Numbered from the stretch's first letter, positions 7,621-16,795 are shown. The stretch: DNA of 64,000 nt from an uncultured Lactobacillus sp. (GCA_937874695.1 CALNAJ010000028.1:62001-126000), one strand, 5' to 3'. A program made the numbers and translations. Notes: generated from the sequence alone by a model not told the origin.

Positions 7621-9030
7621 ATGGATTCTGCATCTAAAGCGTTGGAACAAACCGACGTAAAGCTTCCATGGCGTGAGAAATTCGGTTGGGCAACCGGGGA
7701 TTTCGCGCAAAACTTGATTTATACCACTATTTCTACGTATTTGCTATTTTTCTACACGAACGTTTACGGCCTGCCCGCTGCTGACGCCGCAACCATGTTC
7801 CTGGTTGTTCGGCTGATCGATGCCATCAACGACCCGATTGTTGGGACGATTGTTGACAAGCACACCTCCCGCTGGGGGAAGTACCGTGGCTGGTTACTCT
7901 ACATGTCAATTCCACTAGCTGTACTTGCGATGCTCTGTTTCCACGTGCCAAATGTTGGTGCCATGGGTAAGTTAGTTTACGCCTACGTGACTTACGTTGG
8001 TCTGTCCGTTATTTACACGACCGTCAACATCCCTTATGGTTCCTTAAACGCCGCTATGACGCGGAACAACAAGGAATTGGTTTCCATGAGTTCCGTACGG
8101 ATGCTCTTAGCTAACTTAGGATCATTAGCCGTTAGTTTCGGTGTTCCTATCTTCGTTAAGATGATCTCTGGTGGCCACTACTCCGGTGTTCAATCACAAT
8201 CTGGTTGGTTCTGGACGATGGTCATCTACGGGATTGCCGGTGCCGCAATCTTAATCTTCTGTTTCAGCCAATCCGTTGAACGGATCAAGATGGCGCCAGA
8301 ACAAGAATCAAGCGTTAAAGTTTCTGACTTGTACCACCAATTAGTAATCAACGGCCCACTGCGGACGTTAGCTATCTTCTTCATTATCACCTTTGGTTTG
8401 ATGTCCGTTGTAAACTCCGTTGGGGCCTACTACATGACTTACAACGCCGGTAACGCTGGCATGATGCAATGGTACAACTTACTGGGAACCTTACCAGCCT
8501 TCATCGTGGTACCAATTACCCCATGGTTGAACCGTAAGATTGGGACCCAATGGTTGATGCAAGGTAGCCTTGGTTTAGCTGTCATTGGTTTCTTGATTAT
8601 GTATGCGGTTCCAGCTACTGACTTGACTTGGACCTTCATCGGCCGGACGATTGAAGCTGCCGGTATCATTCTCTCCACCGGATTCCAATGGGCTTTAGTT
8701 CCTCAAGCAATCACTTACGGGGAATGGAAGTCAGGTAAACGTGAAAACGGGATTATCAACGCCGTTATCGGTTTCTTCTTCAAGTTTGGGATGGCCCTTG
8801 GTGGGGTTGTGCCTGGTTACGTCTTAGCTGCTTACGGTTTCGTGGCTAACCACCAACAAACCGCACGGAGCTTAGCTGGTATCCGAATGACCACGACGAT
8901 CATTCCAATTATCGTGACCGTCTTAGCCATGATTGTCTTCGCCTTCTACCGTTTGACCGACGAAAAGGTTGAAAAGATGAACGAAGAAATCGCTGCACGT
9001 CACGCTGCTGAAAAGGCTGTCGAAGACTAA
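7621..9030 (+). CDS. xylP: Isoprimeverose/xyloside:cation symporter, GPH family
   Basis: A 469-residue transporter with 12 helices of the glycoside-pentoside-hexuronide family. The diagnostic motifs are present: RLIDAINDPIVGTIVDKHTSRWGKYRGWL after the second helix (seen as its two halves DAxxDPxxG and WGKYRxWL) and GEWKSGKRENGI in the later loop. XylP orthologues import isoprimeverose and other alpha-xylosides together with a cation. The ATG at 7621 follows GAGGTGAGAG. It lies 92 bases before an alpha-xylosidase gene, the same pairing as in L. pentosus xylPQ; a hairpin (AAAATTGG with CCAATTTT, about 9043-9084) in the gap may stabilise or attenuate the message. Confidence 0.9.
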   Translation: MDSASKALEQTDVKLPWREKFGWATGDFAQNLIYTTISTYLLFFYTNVYGLPAADAATMFLVVRLIDAINDPIVGTIVDKHTSRWGKYRGWLLYMSIPLAVLAMLCFHVPNVGAMGKLVYAYVTYVGLSVIYTTVNIPYGSLNAAMTRNNKELVSMSSVRMLLANLGSLAVSFGVPIFVKMISGGHYSGVQSQSGWFWTMVIYGIAGAAILIFCFSQSVERIKMAPEQESSVKVSDLYHQLVINGPLRTLAIFFIITFGLMSVVNSVGAYYMTYNAGNAGMMQWYNLLGTLPAFIVVPITPWLNRKIGTQWLMQGSLGLAVIGFLIMYAVPATDLTWTFIGRTIEAAGIILSTGFQWALVPQAITYGEWKSGKRENGIINAVIGFFFKFGMALGGVVPGYVLAAYGFVANHQQTARSLAGIRMTTTIIPIIVTVLAMIVFAFYRLTDEKVEKMNEEIAARHAAEKAVED

Positions 9031-9122
9031 AACTTAGACTTTAAAATTGGTATCCGGATTGTTTGGGCCTGGTGCCAATTTTGAAAATAGATTACTAAAA
9101 TTATGAATAGGAAGTGGCTACT

Positions 9123-11411
9123 TTGAAGTTTACTAATGGTTATTGGTTAACTCGTAAAGAGTACGACGTTAACTCACCGGCTGAAGCATTCGAAGCCGAA
9201 AAGGATGGCAAGGCCTTAAACGTCTATGCCCCTTACAAGCGAATCAACACACGAGGAGACGAATTAAACCTCGGGATGAGCACGATTAAGCTCACCTCCC
9301 CCGTTGAGAATGTTATCGGTGTGAAGCTGACGCATTTTGATCAAGATACCAAAGGCCCTTCATATGAGCTCAACAACTTAGACCCAGACGTCGACATCGA
9401 CGTGACGGATAAGAAAGCTTCATTGACCAGTGGTGATCTGACCGTTTCCCTCCCACTTCGTCAACAATTTGATATGGAATTCACCGCCAAGGGCAAGGTC
9501 CTGACGGCATCTCGCAACAAAGCCCAAGGTGAGATTTTAAACCACGACACCAACGTTCACTACATGCGTGAACAATTATCCGTTGGCGTTGAAGACAAGA
9601 TCTACGGTTTAGGTGAACGTTTCGGGAACTTCATCAAGAACGGTCAAGAAGTTAAGATCACCAACCAAGACGGTGGGACGGCTTCCGAACAATCCTACAA
9701 GAATATTCCCTTCTACCTGACGGATGCCGGTTACGGGGTCTTCGTTGATGAACCACAAACGGTTGATTTCGAAGTCACCTCTGAAAACGTTGACCGCGTA
9801 CAATTCAGTTCCGAAGGCGAATCCTTACAATACTACGTCATCTACGGCCCAACACCACAGGAAATCTTGCACCGCTACACCGAATTAACGGGTAGCATGC
9901 AACTGCCACCTGCATGGTCATTCGGTCTCTGGCTAACGACCTCCTTCACGACTGATTACAGTGAAGAAACGGTGCTGAAGTTCATCGATGGCATGAAGGA
10001 ACACAACATCCCATTGGATGTCTTTCACTTTGACTGCTTCTGGCAAAAGGGCTTCGAATGGTCCAACATGGAGTGGGACCGCGACGAATTCCCAGACCCA
10101 GAAGGCCTGATCAAGAAGATTCATGACCGGGGCATCAAGGTCTGTGTCTGGATCAACCCATACATCGCCCAAAAGGGGAAGATGTTTGAGGAAGGCAAGA
10201 AGAATGGTTACTTCATCAAGCGTGAAAATGGTAACCTCTGGCAATGGGATCTCTGGCAAGCTGGTAACGCCTTTGTTGACTTTACCAACCCCGATGCCGT
10301 TAAGTGGTACAAGAGTAAGTTAAAGGCCCTGCTCGACATGGGTGTTGACTGCTTCAAGACCGACTTCGGTGAACGAATTCCCGTTGAGGATGCTGTCTTC
10401 TTTGACGGTTCAGATCCTAAGCGCGAACACAACTACTACACTCTGCAATACAACAAGGCAGTCTTCGATACGATCGAAGAAACCAAGGGTAAGGGTGAGG
10501 CTGTGGTCTTTGCCCGCTCCGCTACTGTTGGCTCTCAAAAGTACCCTGTCCACTGGGGTGGTGACGCCTTATCTAACTTCAAGAACATGGCTGACACCTT
10601 ACATGGTGGGTTATCCTTCTTGAGTTCTGGCTTTGCTTTCTGGAGCCATGATATTGGTGGGTTCGAAGATGGTCCCGACACGCCTACGCCAGATCTATAC
10701 AAGCGTTGGACACAGTTCGGTCTGTTATCTTCCCACAGTCGTTACCACGGTAGCAACGTTTACCGGGTGCCATGGAACTTCGACGATGAAGCCGTGGACA
10801 ACACACGGAAGTTTGTTAACTTGAAGCTTTCCCTGATGCCATACTTGTACACCCAAGCGGCTCATGATGCGGCTTACGGTAACCCTCTGATGCGGCCAAT
10901 GTGGTTCAACTTCACGGAAGACCGGACGGCGCACACGTTGGATAACCAATACATGTTTGGGACCCAACTCTTAGTTGCCCCCGTCTTCAATCCTGAAGGC
11001 CACGTGAACTTCTACCTGCCAGCCGGCAAGTGGACTAGCATCATCAATGATGACGAAACATACGACATCACTGATGGTAAGTGGATCAGCAAGGACTACG
11101 GCGAATTGGACTTGCCTGTATTGGCTCGTGACAACACGATCCTCTTACGGAATCCCAAGGCCGTTCACGCCGACTATGACTTCACCAAGGACCTGGATAT
11201 CAATCTGTACGACATGCACGAAGGTTCTACTTCCGTTGCTGTCGTTGACCAAAAGGGTCAGGATGCTGGTAAGGTCACGGTTGTCCGTAGCGGTAACCAA
11301 TTGACCGTCACCACTACTGGTTTGACTGGTTCTGCTACTATCTACGTCCACGAGAACGGGAAAGTGACTAAGGCTGCCTTAAACGGTACCGAAGCAACGA
11401 TCACCCTGTAA
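9123..11411 (+). CDS. xylQ: Alpha-xylosidase, GH31
   Basis: A 762-residue cytoplasmic GH31 enzyme that releases xylose from isoprimeverose and other alpha-xylosides. The order is an N-terminal beta-sandwich, a (beta/alpha)8 barrel and C-terminal beta domains. The nucleophile is Asp414 in KTDFGERIP and the acid/base is Asp481 in HWGGDA, at the places expected from YicI-type alpha-xylosidases. I chose the TTG at 9123, giving MKFTNGYWLTRKEYD, because AGGAAG lies eight bases before it; the GTG at 9114 overlaps that site. It is the second gene of the xylPQ operon and ends at a strong terminator. Confidence 0.92.
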   Translation: MKFTNGYWLTRKEYDVNSPAEAFEAEKDGKALNVYAPYKRINTRGDELNLGMSTIKLTSPVENVIGVKLTHFDQDTKGPSYELNNLDPDVDIDVTDKKASLTSGDLTVSLPLRQQFDMEFTAKGKVLTASRNKAQGEILNHDTNVHYMREQLSVGVEDKIYGLGERFGNFIKNGQEVKITNQDGGTASEQSYKNIPFYLTDAGYGVFVDEPQTVDFEVTSENVDRVQFSSEGESLQYYVIYGPTPQEILHRYTELTGSMQLPPAWSFGLWLTTSFTTDYSEETVLKFIDGMKEHNIPLDVFHFDCFWQKGFEWSNMEWDRDEFPDPEGLIKKIHDRGIKVCVWINPYIAQKGKMFEEGKKNGYFIKRENGNLWQWDLWQAGNAFVDFTNPDAVKWYKSKLKALLDMGVDCFKTDFGERIPVEDAVFFDGSDPKREHNYYTLQYNKAVFDTIEETKGKGEAVVFARSATVGSQKYPVHWGGDALSNFKNMADTLHGGLSFLSSGFAFWSHDIGGFEDGPDTPTPDLYKRWTQFGLLSSHSRYHGSNVYRVPWNFDDEAVDNTRKFVNLKLSLMPYLYTQAAHDAAYGNPLMRPMWFNFTEDRTAHTLDNQYMFGTQLLVAPVFNPEGHVNFYLPAGKWTSIINDDETYDITDGKWISKDYGELDLPVLARDNTILLRNPKAVHADYDFTKDLDINLYDMHEGSTSVAVVDQKGQDAGKVTVVRSGNQLTVTTTGLTGSATIYVHENGKVTKAALNGTEATITL

Positions 11412-11434
11412 TCAACGACTTTAATCTTTAAATA

Positions 11435-11475
11435 CGAAGCGTCATTGCCAATTCAATTGGTGATGGCGCTTTTTG
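11435..11475. terminator. Shared terminator of xylQ and the convergent exonuclease gene
   Basis: The stem AGCGTCATTGCCAATT pairs with AATTGGTGATGGCGCTT and is followed by TTTTT at 11471-11475. It overlaps the last bases of the convergent gene ending at 11453. Confidence 0.75.
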
Positions 11476-12739
11476 TCTGCCGTTTTACAGCGCGCCAGAC
11501 GGTACTGGTGCTGACACCGAACTTCTGGGCAATCTCTCGGTAGGTCTTGCCAGTCGTTCGTAGTTGGCAAAACGTTGTGGGCGAGGGCACCAACACCTGC
11601 GGCTGCGCCAGTGCTGGTTGCTGGTCGTCTTCCGACTGAGACATCCCCCCCACAGTCTCCCCTACCGAATCCAAGCGAGTCCCCGCCTGTGGACGTGTCA
11701 AAATTAGGGGATCTGTCTGCTGAATCTTAGCCAAAGCATTGACCACGCAATGCGTCGTTTGCGCATCCCAGAGCGCATTATGCTGGTGCGGATTGAAGAT
11801 ATTCAGGAGTCCTGCCACGCCATTCAATGGTAAATAATGGTGGGTATCCTTCTTCCGATGATTACTGCGATTAATGACCTGATTGGTATAAATACTACCG
11901 TCAAACACTGCTAGTTTCGTTCCTAAAAGTGCCTGTTCCGCCGTCGAGAATGACGCAAAATTAACAGCTAACGTGTGCCGGAGTAAGCGGAGATCATTGC
12001 TCTTGTCCCAAAAAACTAGGGGTAACTGCCGTGCCAAAACTTCGTGGATAAAGGTTTTCAACACGGTCACCGGGTCCGTCTGACTGTCGTATTCCGCCAA
12101 AGTCAACTTGGTTTCCTTAAGTCCTCGTAATTTAACTTCGGCCGAAAAATTAGGATTATCCAAGTAGCGATTAAAAAATAAATCCAGTGCCCGGTTACCC
12201 GCGTATCCCAGCACCGCCAACTGAAAGATTCCCGCTTTTTCGCCGTAAACCGTGGCCCGACGATGTACGATACTGTCACCCTGACGTTGGGTCCCAAAGA
12301 GAATGCCAAATTCGCAGTCAATCACCGCGTATTTCTCCGGGATCTCCGTTAACGTCTCAACTGTCGGAAAGACGGCCGCCAATTGCGTTTTAAAGGCATC
12401 AGTTATCGGCTGGGCCGTTGTCACGGGTAAGCTGTAGCCATTCGTCTTTAGCAATGCGGTCACACTCGTGGTTTCCGTATCAGTATCGTAGTTGACAATC
12501 TTTTTGGCGCCCAGCGTAAGCGAATGCCCCGAGGTTGATTTAATCACAAACCGCTGGCGGGCATCGATCGTAATCTGCGTAATCTCACCCCAACTGGCAT
12601 AGTTCTTCGCCACCAGCAACTGCCCAGATTGATCGACCTGACAAATGGGATAATCGACGATATAGACAAAGTGATTCTCCTGCGGGAGCTTATCCAGCGC
12701 CCGTCGTTCCGCGAAAACAATCCTAGCCGTCACCATCAT
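11453..12739 (-). CDS. DnaQ-like exonuclease domain fused to helix-turn-helix
   Basis: A 428-residue protein of unknown biological role. Residues from about 135 look like a DEDDh 3'-5' exonuclease: AVIDCEFG supplies the first Asp-Glu pair, FWDKSNDLRLL a second acidic motif, and HNALWDAQTTHCVVNAL the His-x-Ala-x-x-Asp ending. After a Pro/Gln-rich linker, the last 45 residues form a helix-turn-helix (KTYREIAQKFGVSTSTVWRA) of the kind seen in resolvases and phage regulators. The N-terminal 120 residues are beta-rich and unassigned. The start is the ATG at 12739 behind AGAGGCGGGGG; a second ATG follows at once. It stands alone between terminators. The nuclease-plus-DNA-binding pairing is inference from motifs. 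Confidence 0.6.
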   Translation of the reverse strand: MMVTARIVFAERRALDKLPQENHFVYIVDYPICQVDQSGQLLVAKNYASWGEITQITIDARQRFVIKSTSGHSLTLGAKKIVNYDTDTETTSVTALLKTNGYSLPVTTAQPITDAFKTQLAAVFPTVETLTEIPEKYAVIDCEFGILFGTQRQGDSIVHRRATVYGEKAGIFQLAVLGYAGNRALDLFFNRYLDNPNFSAEVKLRGLKETKLTLAEYDSQTDPVTVLKTFIHEVLARQLPLVFWDKSNDLRLLRHTLAVNFASFSTAEQALLGTKLAVFDGSIYTNQVINRSNHRKKDTHHYLPLNGVAGLLNIFNPHQHNALWDAQTTHCVVNALAKIQQTDPLILTRPQAGTRLDSVGETVGGMSQSEDDQQPALAQPQVLVPSPTTFCQLRTTGKTYREIAQKFGVSTSTVWRAVKRQTKSAITN

Positions 12740-12857
12740 CCCCCGCCTCTGAATTTTGATTATCCTCAGCTTACCGGAATAAAATAGCAAAAGCCACTGA
12801 TATGCTTTATAAATTTAATTATTAAAGCCGTTACATAAATTTACACATAATTTGACT

Positions 12858-12889
12858 CAAAAAAAGTTCAGGACGTTTTTCCCTGAACT
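12858..12889 (-). terminator. Terminator after the beta-lactamase-fold gene
   Basis: GTTCAGG (12866-12872) and CCTGAAC (12882-12888) form the stem; on the reverse strand it is followed by seven T residues. It starts 13 bases past the stop codon. Confidence 0.85.
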
Positions 12890-12901
12890 CACACATGACG
12901 A

Positions 12902-13720
12902 TTAACGATGATTCTCGAGATACTTCACGGTGTCGCGGCCTAACCGATTCATCGCACGATACTGTTGCGCCTGATTGCCCTGCTGAGCCATAACCACGAC
13001 GGTATAGGTGCCGTGTTTCGTCCTAAAGAGACTCGCGTCGTTCTGCACCCCCTTGGCCGGAAATTCACCAGTCTTGTTATAGACCGCCGCATGCTTCACC
13101 AGCTTCGGCAACTTTGAATGATTCTTGCAATGGTGGAGTAAGGTCATCATCTGATTATCATAGGTCTTCCCCAACAGTCTATGCTGACTAACCAACGTTA
13201 AAAAGCGCGTGAGATCGTTGACCGACGTGTAGTTGTCATGTCCTCGCTGCAAGGCCCGCGTGTCCATCATGTAGCGACGCAGATGGGAATGCGCAAAGCC
13301 ATAGGTCTTCATCGTTTGATTGACGCGCTTAAAGCCCCCCAGTCGATGAATCAAGCGATTGGTCGCGGCATTGTCCGAGTTATGAATCATCCGTCCCAGA
13401 TCTGTTTTGACCGCCTTCGTCAGCTTTAAGCGGTGGGTCTGCACCCGCTGAAAAATCGTCAGCATGACGTAGACTTTAATCGTACTGGCCGACCGCTGCC
13501 CCCGAATCTTCTTATTTCCCGTCGTCACCGCTAGTGGCCGTTGTCCGAGCCGCGTGACCTTGACGGACCACCGCCCATGAACGGGGCGCATATCGCGCTT
13601 AATTACCTTCTTAATCGCCACCTGCTCGTGACTGACCGTCGTCGCTTGTACAGTCGTCACCACACTGCCAAATACACCGCAACCAACCACTACCGCCAAC
13701 ATTATTTTCCAATACCGCAT
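12902..13720 (-). CDS. Secreted serine hydrolase, class A beta-lactamase fold
   Basis: A 272-residue exported protein. Residues 5-27 form a signal peptide. All three active-site motifs of the penicillin-binding superfamily are present: Ser79-x-x-Lys82 (STIK), Ser115-Asp116-Asn117 and Lys216-Thr217-Gly218. The protein is strikingly basic (many Lys, Arg and His), like many lactobacillus exoproteins. Such proteins are usually D,D-peptidase or esterase-like wall enzymes rather than true resistance beta-lactamases; the region after SDN lacks a clear ExxLN omega-loop signature. The ATG at 13720 is preceded by GAGGCGG. Monocistronic with its own terminator. Confidence 0.82.
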   Translation of the reverse strand: MRYWKIMLAVVVGCGVFGSVVTTVQATTVSHEQVAIKKVIKRDMRPVHGRWSVKVTRLGQRPLAVTTGNKKIRGQRSASTIKVYVMLTIFQRVQTHRLKLTKAVKTDLGRMIHNSDNAATNRLIHRLGGFKRVNQTMKTYGFAHSHLRRYMMDTRALQRGHDNYTSVNDLTRFLTLVSQHRLLGKTYDNQMMTLLHHCKNHSKLPKLVKHAAVYNKTGEFPAKGVQNDASLFRTKHGTYTVVVMAQQGNQAQQYRAMNRLGRDTVKYLENHR

Positions 13721-13788
13721 ATGTACCGCCTCATTAACTATTAATTAATTCACATTTTACGCCTAACCCGGCGAAAGCAATAGGCCCT

Positions 13789-13841
13789 AAAAAAACGTCC
13801 TCCATGAAAACAGTCATTTTGACTGAATCTCATGAAGGACG
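13789..13841 (-). terminator. Terminator after the first 366-residue secreted protein gene
   Basis: CGTCCTNCATGA and TCATGNAGGACG arms (13796-13841) enclose an inner AGTCATTTTGACT hairpin. The reverse strand ends in seven T residues. Confidence 0.85.
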
Positions 13842-13875
13842 ATACTGCTGTCTACTTATTTTATTTTTTCAAAGC

Positions 13876-14976
13876 TTACCAATCAAACGCATTCCCTGAC
13901 AACACTTCCGGCTGGTGATTGCTCAACAGATAAGCTTGTCCGTTCCCGCCAAAGCTCAACCCCTCAAATTCTCGTTTGGAAGCGAAATGCGTCCACTTCA
14001 CATCCTGGCCAGTCAAGTGACCCCGACCAGCGAGCTTAGCCACTGGCAGACTGGCAATCGACTCGTCGGCCACCAGATACAGACGGTCATTGTTTGGATT
14101 GAATGCCATACTCTGAACGCAGGTCCCAGGACCGTGTTGCAGGACCTGACTCGTCAGCCGAAAATCAACGTGATGCCGACCGACGCGCCCCTGATAAATG
14201 TAAACATTCGTAGCGTTCGGTCGGGTCCAGAAGTAGGCACGCCCCTGGTGATCAAAGGCCAGTACATGACCGCCAGGAACCGCAAAATCCCCCGCTCGTA
14301 AGCGGAAACGGATCCGATGGACTGGGGTCAACGTGCTGGCACTCAACTGCTGGAGGTAACCGTATTGGCTAACGGGTACCCGCGGCGCTGATTCACGGTC
14401 GCACCACATGTAAAGTCGATGGGTCTTCCAATCATAAGCCAACGATTGGCCGTGACCGGTCACAAAGGCCGGCCCTACTTTGATTGCCGTGCGAATCTGC
14501 TTCTCCTTTGCCGACAAGTTGGCCGCAATCGTGTAGACCCGCTGAATCTGCTGCGGCGTCGCCTCGAGACTAGCCAATCGGCTCATATTAAACCGTACGA
14601 TTCGGCCACGATTATGCCAAGCCGTCGGACAGTAAACGACATAAAGATCGTGTCCCACCACAGCCATACTCTGCGGATCACCCCAGGCTTCCCCTTGATA
14701 ACCTGGCGTGGGTAGAAGGTATTTTGTGGTAAAAGTCACTGCCGACCCCTGATCACTGGCAATCGTGTTGGTGCCGTGAAGGTTGGCGGCCTGCGCATAA
14801 CTGCTGGGTACCGTGACAAAATGAACCTGACTGTCAGCGAGTGGACGTAGCTTAGCCGGTGTCACCAAGGCTGCTGCGCGTTGATCCACAGTAGTCATGG
14901 CGTGAGCCGGCACCGTTGCTGAGACGCCCCAGATAAGGCTTACGAGTAATGCTCCCCATAAATGAATTTTTCGCAT
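13876..14976 (-). CDS. Secreted beta-propeller-like protein, paralogue 1
   Basis: A 366-residue exported protein with a clear signal peptide (cleavage near AHA, residue 26). The mature part contains five or more repeats built on a QSMA/QSLA core followed by a hydrophobic strand such as LYVVYCP, LYMWCD or LYLVAD, suggesting a beta-propeller. Conserved blocks include CPTAWHNRGRIVRF, GPAFVTGHGQSLAY and REFEGLSF. The next gene upstream encodes a protein of identical length and about 60% visible identity, so this is a tandem duplication. I do not recognise the family for certain; the architecture recalls helveticin-type secreted proteins of lactobacilli, but that is a weak guess. The start is ATG 14976, behind a run of eight G residues that also acts as ribosome site. 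Confidence 0.75.
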   Translation of the reverse strand: MRKIHLWGALLVSLIWGVSATVPAHAMTTVDQRAAALVTPAKLRPLADSQVHFVTVPSSYAQAANLHGTNTIASDQGSAVTFTTKYLLPTPGYQGEAWGDPQSMAVVGHDLYVVYCPTAWHNRGRIVRFNMSRLASLEATPQQIQRVYTIAANLSAKEKQIRTAIKVGPAFVTGHGQSLAYDWKTHRLYMWCDRESAPRVPVSQYGYLQQLSASTLTPVHRIRFRLRAGDFAVPGGHVLAFDHQGRAYFWTRPNATNVYIYQGRVGRHHVDFRLTSQVLQHGPGTCVQSMAFNPNNDRLYLVADESIASLPVAKLAGRGHLTGQDVKWTHFASKREFEGLSFGGNGQAYLLSNHQPEVLSGNAFDW

Positions 14977-14985
14977 AATCCATTA

Positions 14986-14993
14986 CCCCCCCC
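14986..14993. repeat. C8/G8 tract overlapping a ribosome binding site
   Basis: Eight consecutive C residues on the + strand, read as G8 on the coding strand, supply the Shine-Dalgarno sequence nine bases before the ATG at 14976. Homopolymer tracts of this length can slip. Confidence 0.6.
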
Positions 14994-15070
14994 AATCTTT
15001 TCAGCCAGTATAAGTCGGCCAGAAAAAACTAGGGTCTCAAACTATTTTTATTACTCACTCAACTTACTAG

Positions 15071-16171
15071 CTACCAATTGGACCGGTTACCGGTTAAAAT
15101 TTCAGGGTTATGATTGGTGAGCAAATAAGCTTGCCCATTGTGTGCAAACGCCAAGCCCTCAAACTCTCGCCGCGAGGAGAATTTATTCCAGGTCACATTG
15201 TGCTTGGTGAGATGCCCCTTGCCATTTAATTTCTTCGCAGGTAACTTGGCGATGGAGTCGTCGGCCACCAGATAGAGCTGGCCCGTGCGCGGATTATACC
15301 CCATACTCTGAACCCGCGTCCCAGGCCCGTGCTGCAAGACCTGATGGGTCAGGCGAAACTTCACGTGACGACTCGAAACCCGCCCCTTGTAAATATAAAC
15401 ATGATGCGTGGTCGGCCGGGTCCAGAAGTAGGCGTTCCCGTATTTATCAAACGTTAAGACGTGGCCGCCGGCAACTGCGAAGTGCCCGTGCTGCAACCGG
15501 AACCGCACCTGATGAATGGGCTTCAACTGACTGCCACTGATCTGGCTAATGTAGCCATCCTTATTAGCCGGCACCCGTGGCGCCTTTTCCCTGTCACACC
15601 ACATATAGAGCTGATGATCATGCCAATTATAGGCCAAGGACTGTCCGTGTCCCGTCACAAACGCCGGACCAACCTTGATTGCGCGTCGAATGGCGCGTGA
15701 TTGCCCATTTTCCGTTCGATAAGTCCGCTGAACCTGCTGCGGTGTCACATGAAGCTTCTGGAGGGCTGACACGTCATACCGCACAATGCGGCCACGATTA
15801 TGCCAAGCCGTTGGGCAATACACCACGTAGAGATAGCGGCCAGTTGCCGCAACACTCTGTGGATTGCCCCAGGCCTGATGACGATAGCCGGGATACGGCA
15901 ACAGATAATGCGTCTTAAAAGTAATGTGAGCACCCCGCGTCTGCTTGATCACGTTACCGCGATGAAGGTTGGGCGCGTGCCGATAGCTCTTGGGCACCTG
16001 CACATAATGCACGGCACTATCATTAACAGCTCGGAGTCGACCAACGCTTAACGCACTAGAGCGCTGATGAACGACGTGATAGGCCGCCGCGGAGGTGCTC
16101 GGTAAAAAACTCAGCCCCCCTAAGAAAAGACCCACGACAAGGAACAAAGTAACCTGTTTCCAATTAAGCAT
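15071..16171 (-). CDS. Secreted beta-propeller-like protein, paralogue 2
   Basis: A 366-residue exported protein, the tandem paralogue of the gene at 13876. The start is the ATG at 16171 (MLNWKQVTLFLVVG), behind GGGGAAAAGAG, giving a signal peptide that ends near TSAAA. It shares with its partner the blocks CPTAWHNRGRIVRY, KVGPAFVTGHGQSLAYNW, FWTRP, QVLQHGPGT and RREFEGLAF, and the same C-terminal ending ILTGNRSNW/VLSGNAFDW. The mature protein is very basic, with many His and Arg. The first copy has Cys where this one has Arg (GPGTC versus GPGTR). The function is unknown; secretion and duplication suggest a role at the cell surface or towards competitors. Confidence 0.75.
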   Translation of the reverse strand: MLNWKQVTLFLVVGLFLGGLSFLPSTSAAAYHVVHQRSSALSVGRLRAVNDSAVHYVQVPKSYRHAPNLHRGNVIKQTRGAHITFKTHYLLPYPGYRHQAWGNPQSVAATGRYLYVVYCPTAWHNRGRIVRYDVSALQKLHVTPQQVQRTYRTENGQSRAIRRAIKVGPAFVTGHGQSLAYNWHDHQLYMWCDREKAPRVPANKDGYISQISGSQLKPIHQVRFRLQHGHFAVAGGHVLTFDKYGNAYFWTRPTTHHVYIYKGRVSSRHVKFRLTHQVLQHGPGTRVQSMGYNPRTGQLYLVADDSIAKLPAKKLNGKGHLTKHNVTWNKFSSRREFEGLAFAHNGQAYLLTNHNPEILTGNRSNW

Positions 16172-16262
16172 AAAAATCTCTTTTCCCCAAAATAATATTC
16201 CAAAAATAATCAACTACCTTAAGTATAAGCCGTTATCGCCTAGAATTTCAGTATTTACGCCG

Positions 16263-16297
16263 AAAAAAACACGTGCCCATCTAAAATGGTCACGTGC
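16263..16297 (-). terminator. luxS terminator
   Basis: CACGTGCCCAT (16270-16280) pairs with ATGGTCACGTG (16286-16296); on the reverse strand it is followed by seven T residues. It starts 25 bases past the luxS stop. Confidence 0.9.
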
Positions 16298-16321
16298 CTG
16301 TCAATATAAAATTTAGTTAAC

Positions 16322-16795
16322 CTAAATAACTTCGCGCTTGAATGGGTCCTTAGAAATCCCCTTGTCGAGAATATCCTTGCTCCATTCCTTAGCGGAGAAG
16401 AGACTGTGGTCGCGGTAGTTCCCACAACTGTATTTGTCAGTCCCTTGAACGTCCTTCCATTCCGTATCAAATGCGATTCGGTGAAGGGCGGCCTTCAAAG
16501 CCTTGGCAACTTCTTCGGTGGATTGTTCACCCCAGGTAATCAAGTGGAAGCCAGTCCGGCAACCAAATGGTGAACAGTCAATGACGCCGTCCATTTCGTC
16601 GCGGAGGTAGCCTGCTAACAAGTGCTCAATCGTATGTAACCCGGCCGTTGGAATTGCATTGGTGTTGGGTTGAACTAACCGTAAATCAAAATTCGAGATA
16701 ACGTCACCCTTCGTCCCCGTTTCACGGGTAATCAAACGAACGTAAGGTGCCTTAACAGCGGTGTGATCTAACGTAAAACTTTCAACTTTTGCCAT
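16322..16795 (-). CDS. luxS: S-ribosylhomocysteine lyase
   Basis: A 157-residue metalloenzyme that splits S-ribosylhomocysteine into homocysteine and DPD, the precursor of autoinducer 2, as part of the activated methyl cycle. The three metal ligands sit at the canonical places: His54 and His58 in HTIEHL and Cys124 in YSCGNY. The catalytic Cys80-region (FGCRTGFH) and Glu57 are also present. The length is standard. It is monocistronic here; no pfs or metK is beside it. Confidence 0.97.
   Translation of the reverse strand: MAKVESFTLDHTAVKAPYVRLITRETGTKGDVISNFDLRLVQPNTNAIPTAGLHTIEHLLAGYLRDEMDGVIDCSPFGCRTGFHLITWGEQSTEEVAKALKAALHRIAFDTEWKDVQGTDKYSCGNYRDHSLFSAKEWSKDILDKGISKDPFKREVI

Noticed and set aside
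12902..13720. A true antibiotic-resistance beta-lactamase
   Set aside because: The SxxK, SDN and KTG motifs show the fold, but the omega-loop Glu signature is not evident and lactobacillus homologues are generally wall enzymes.
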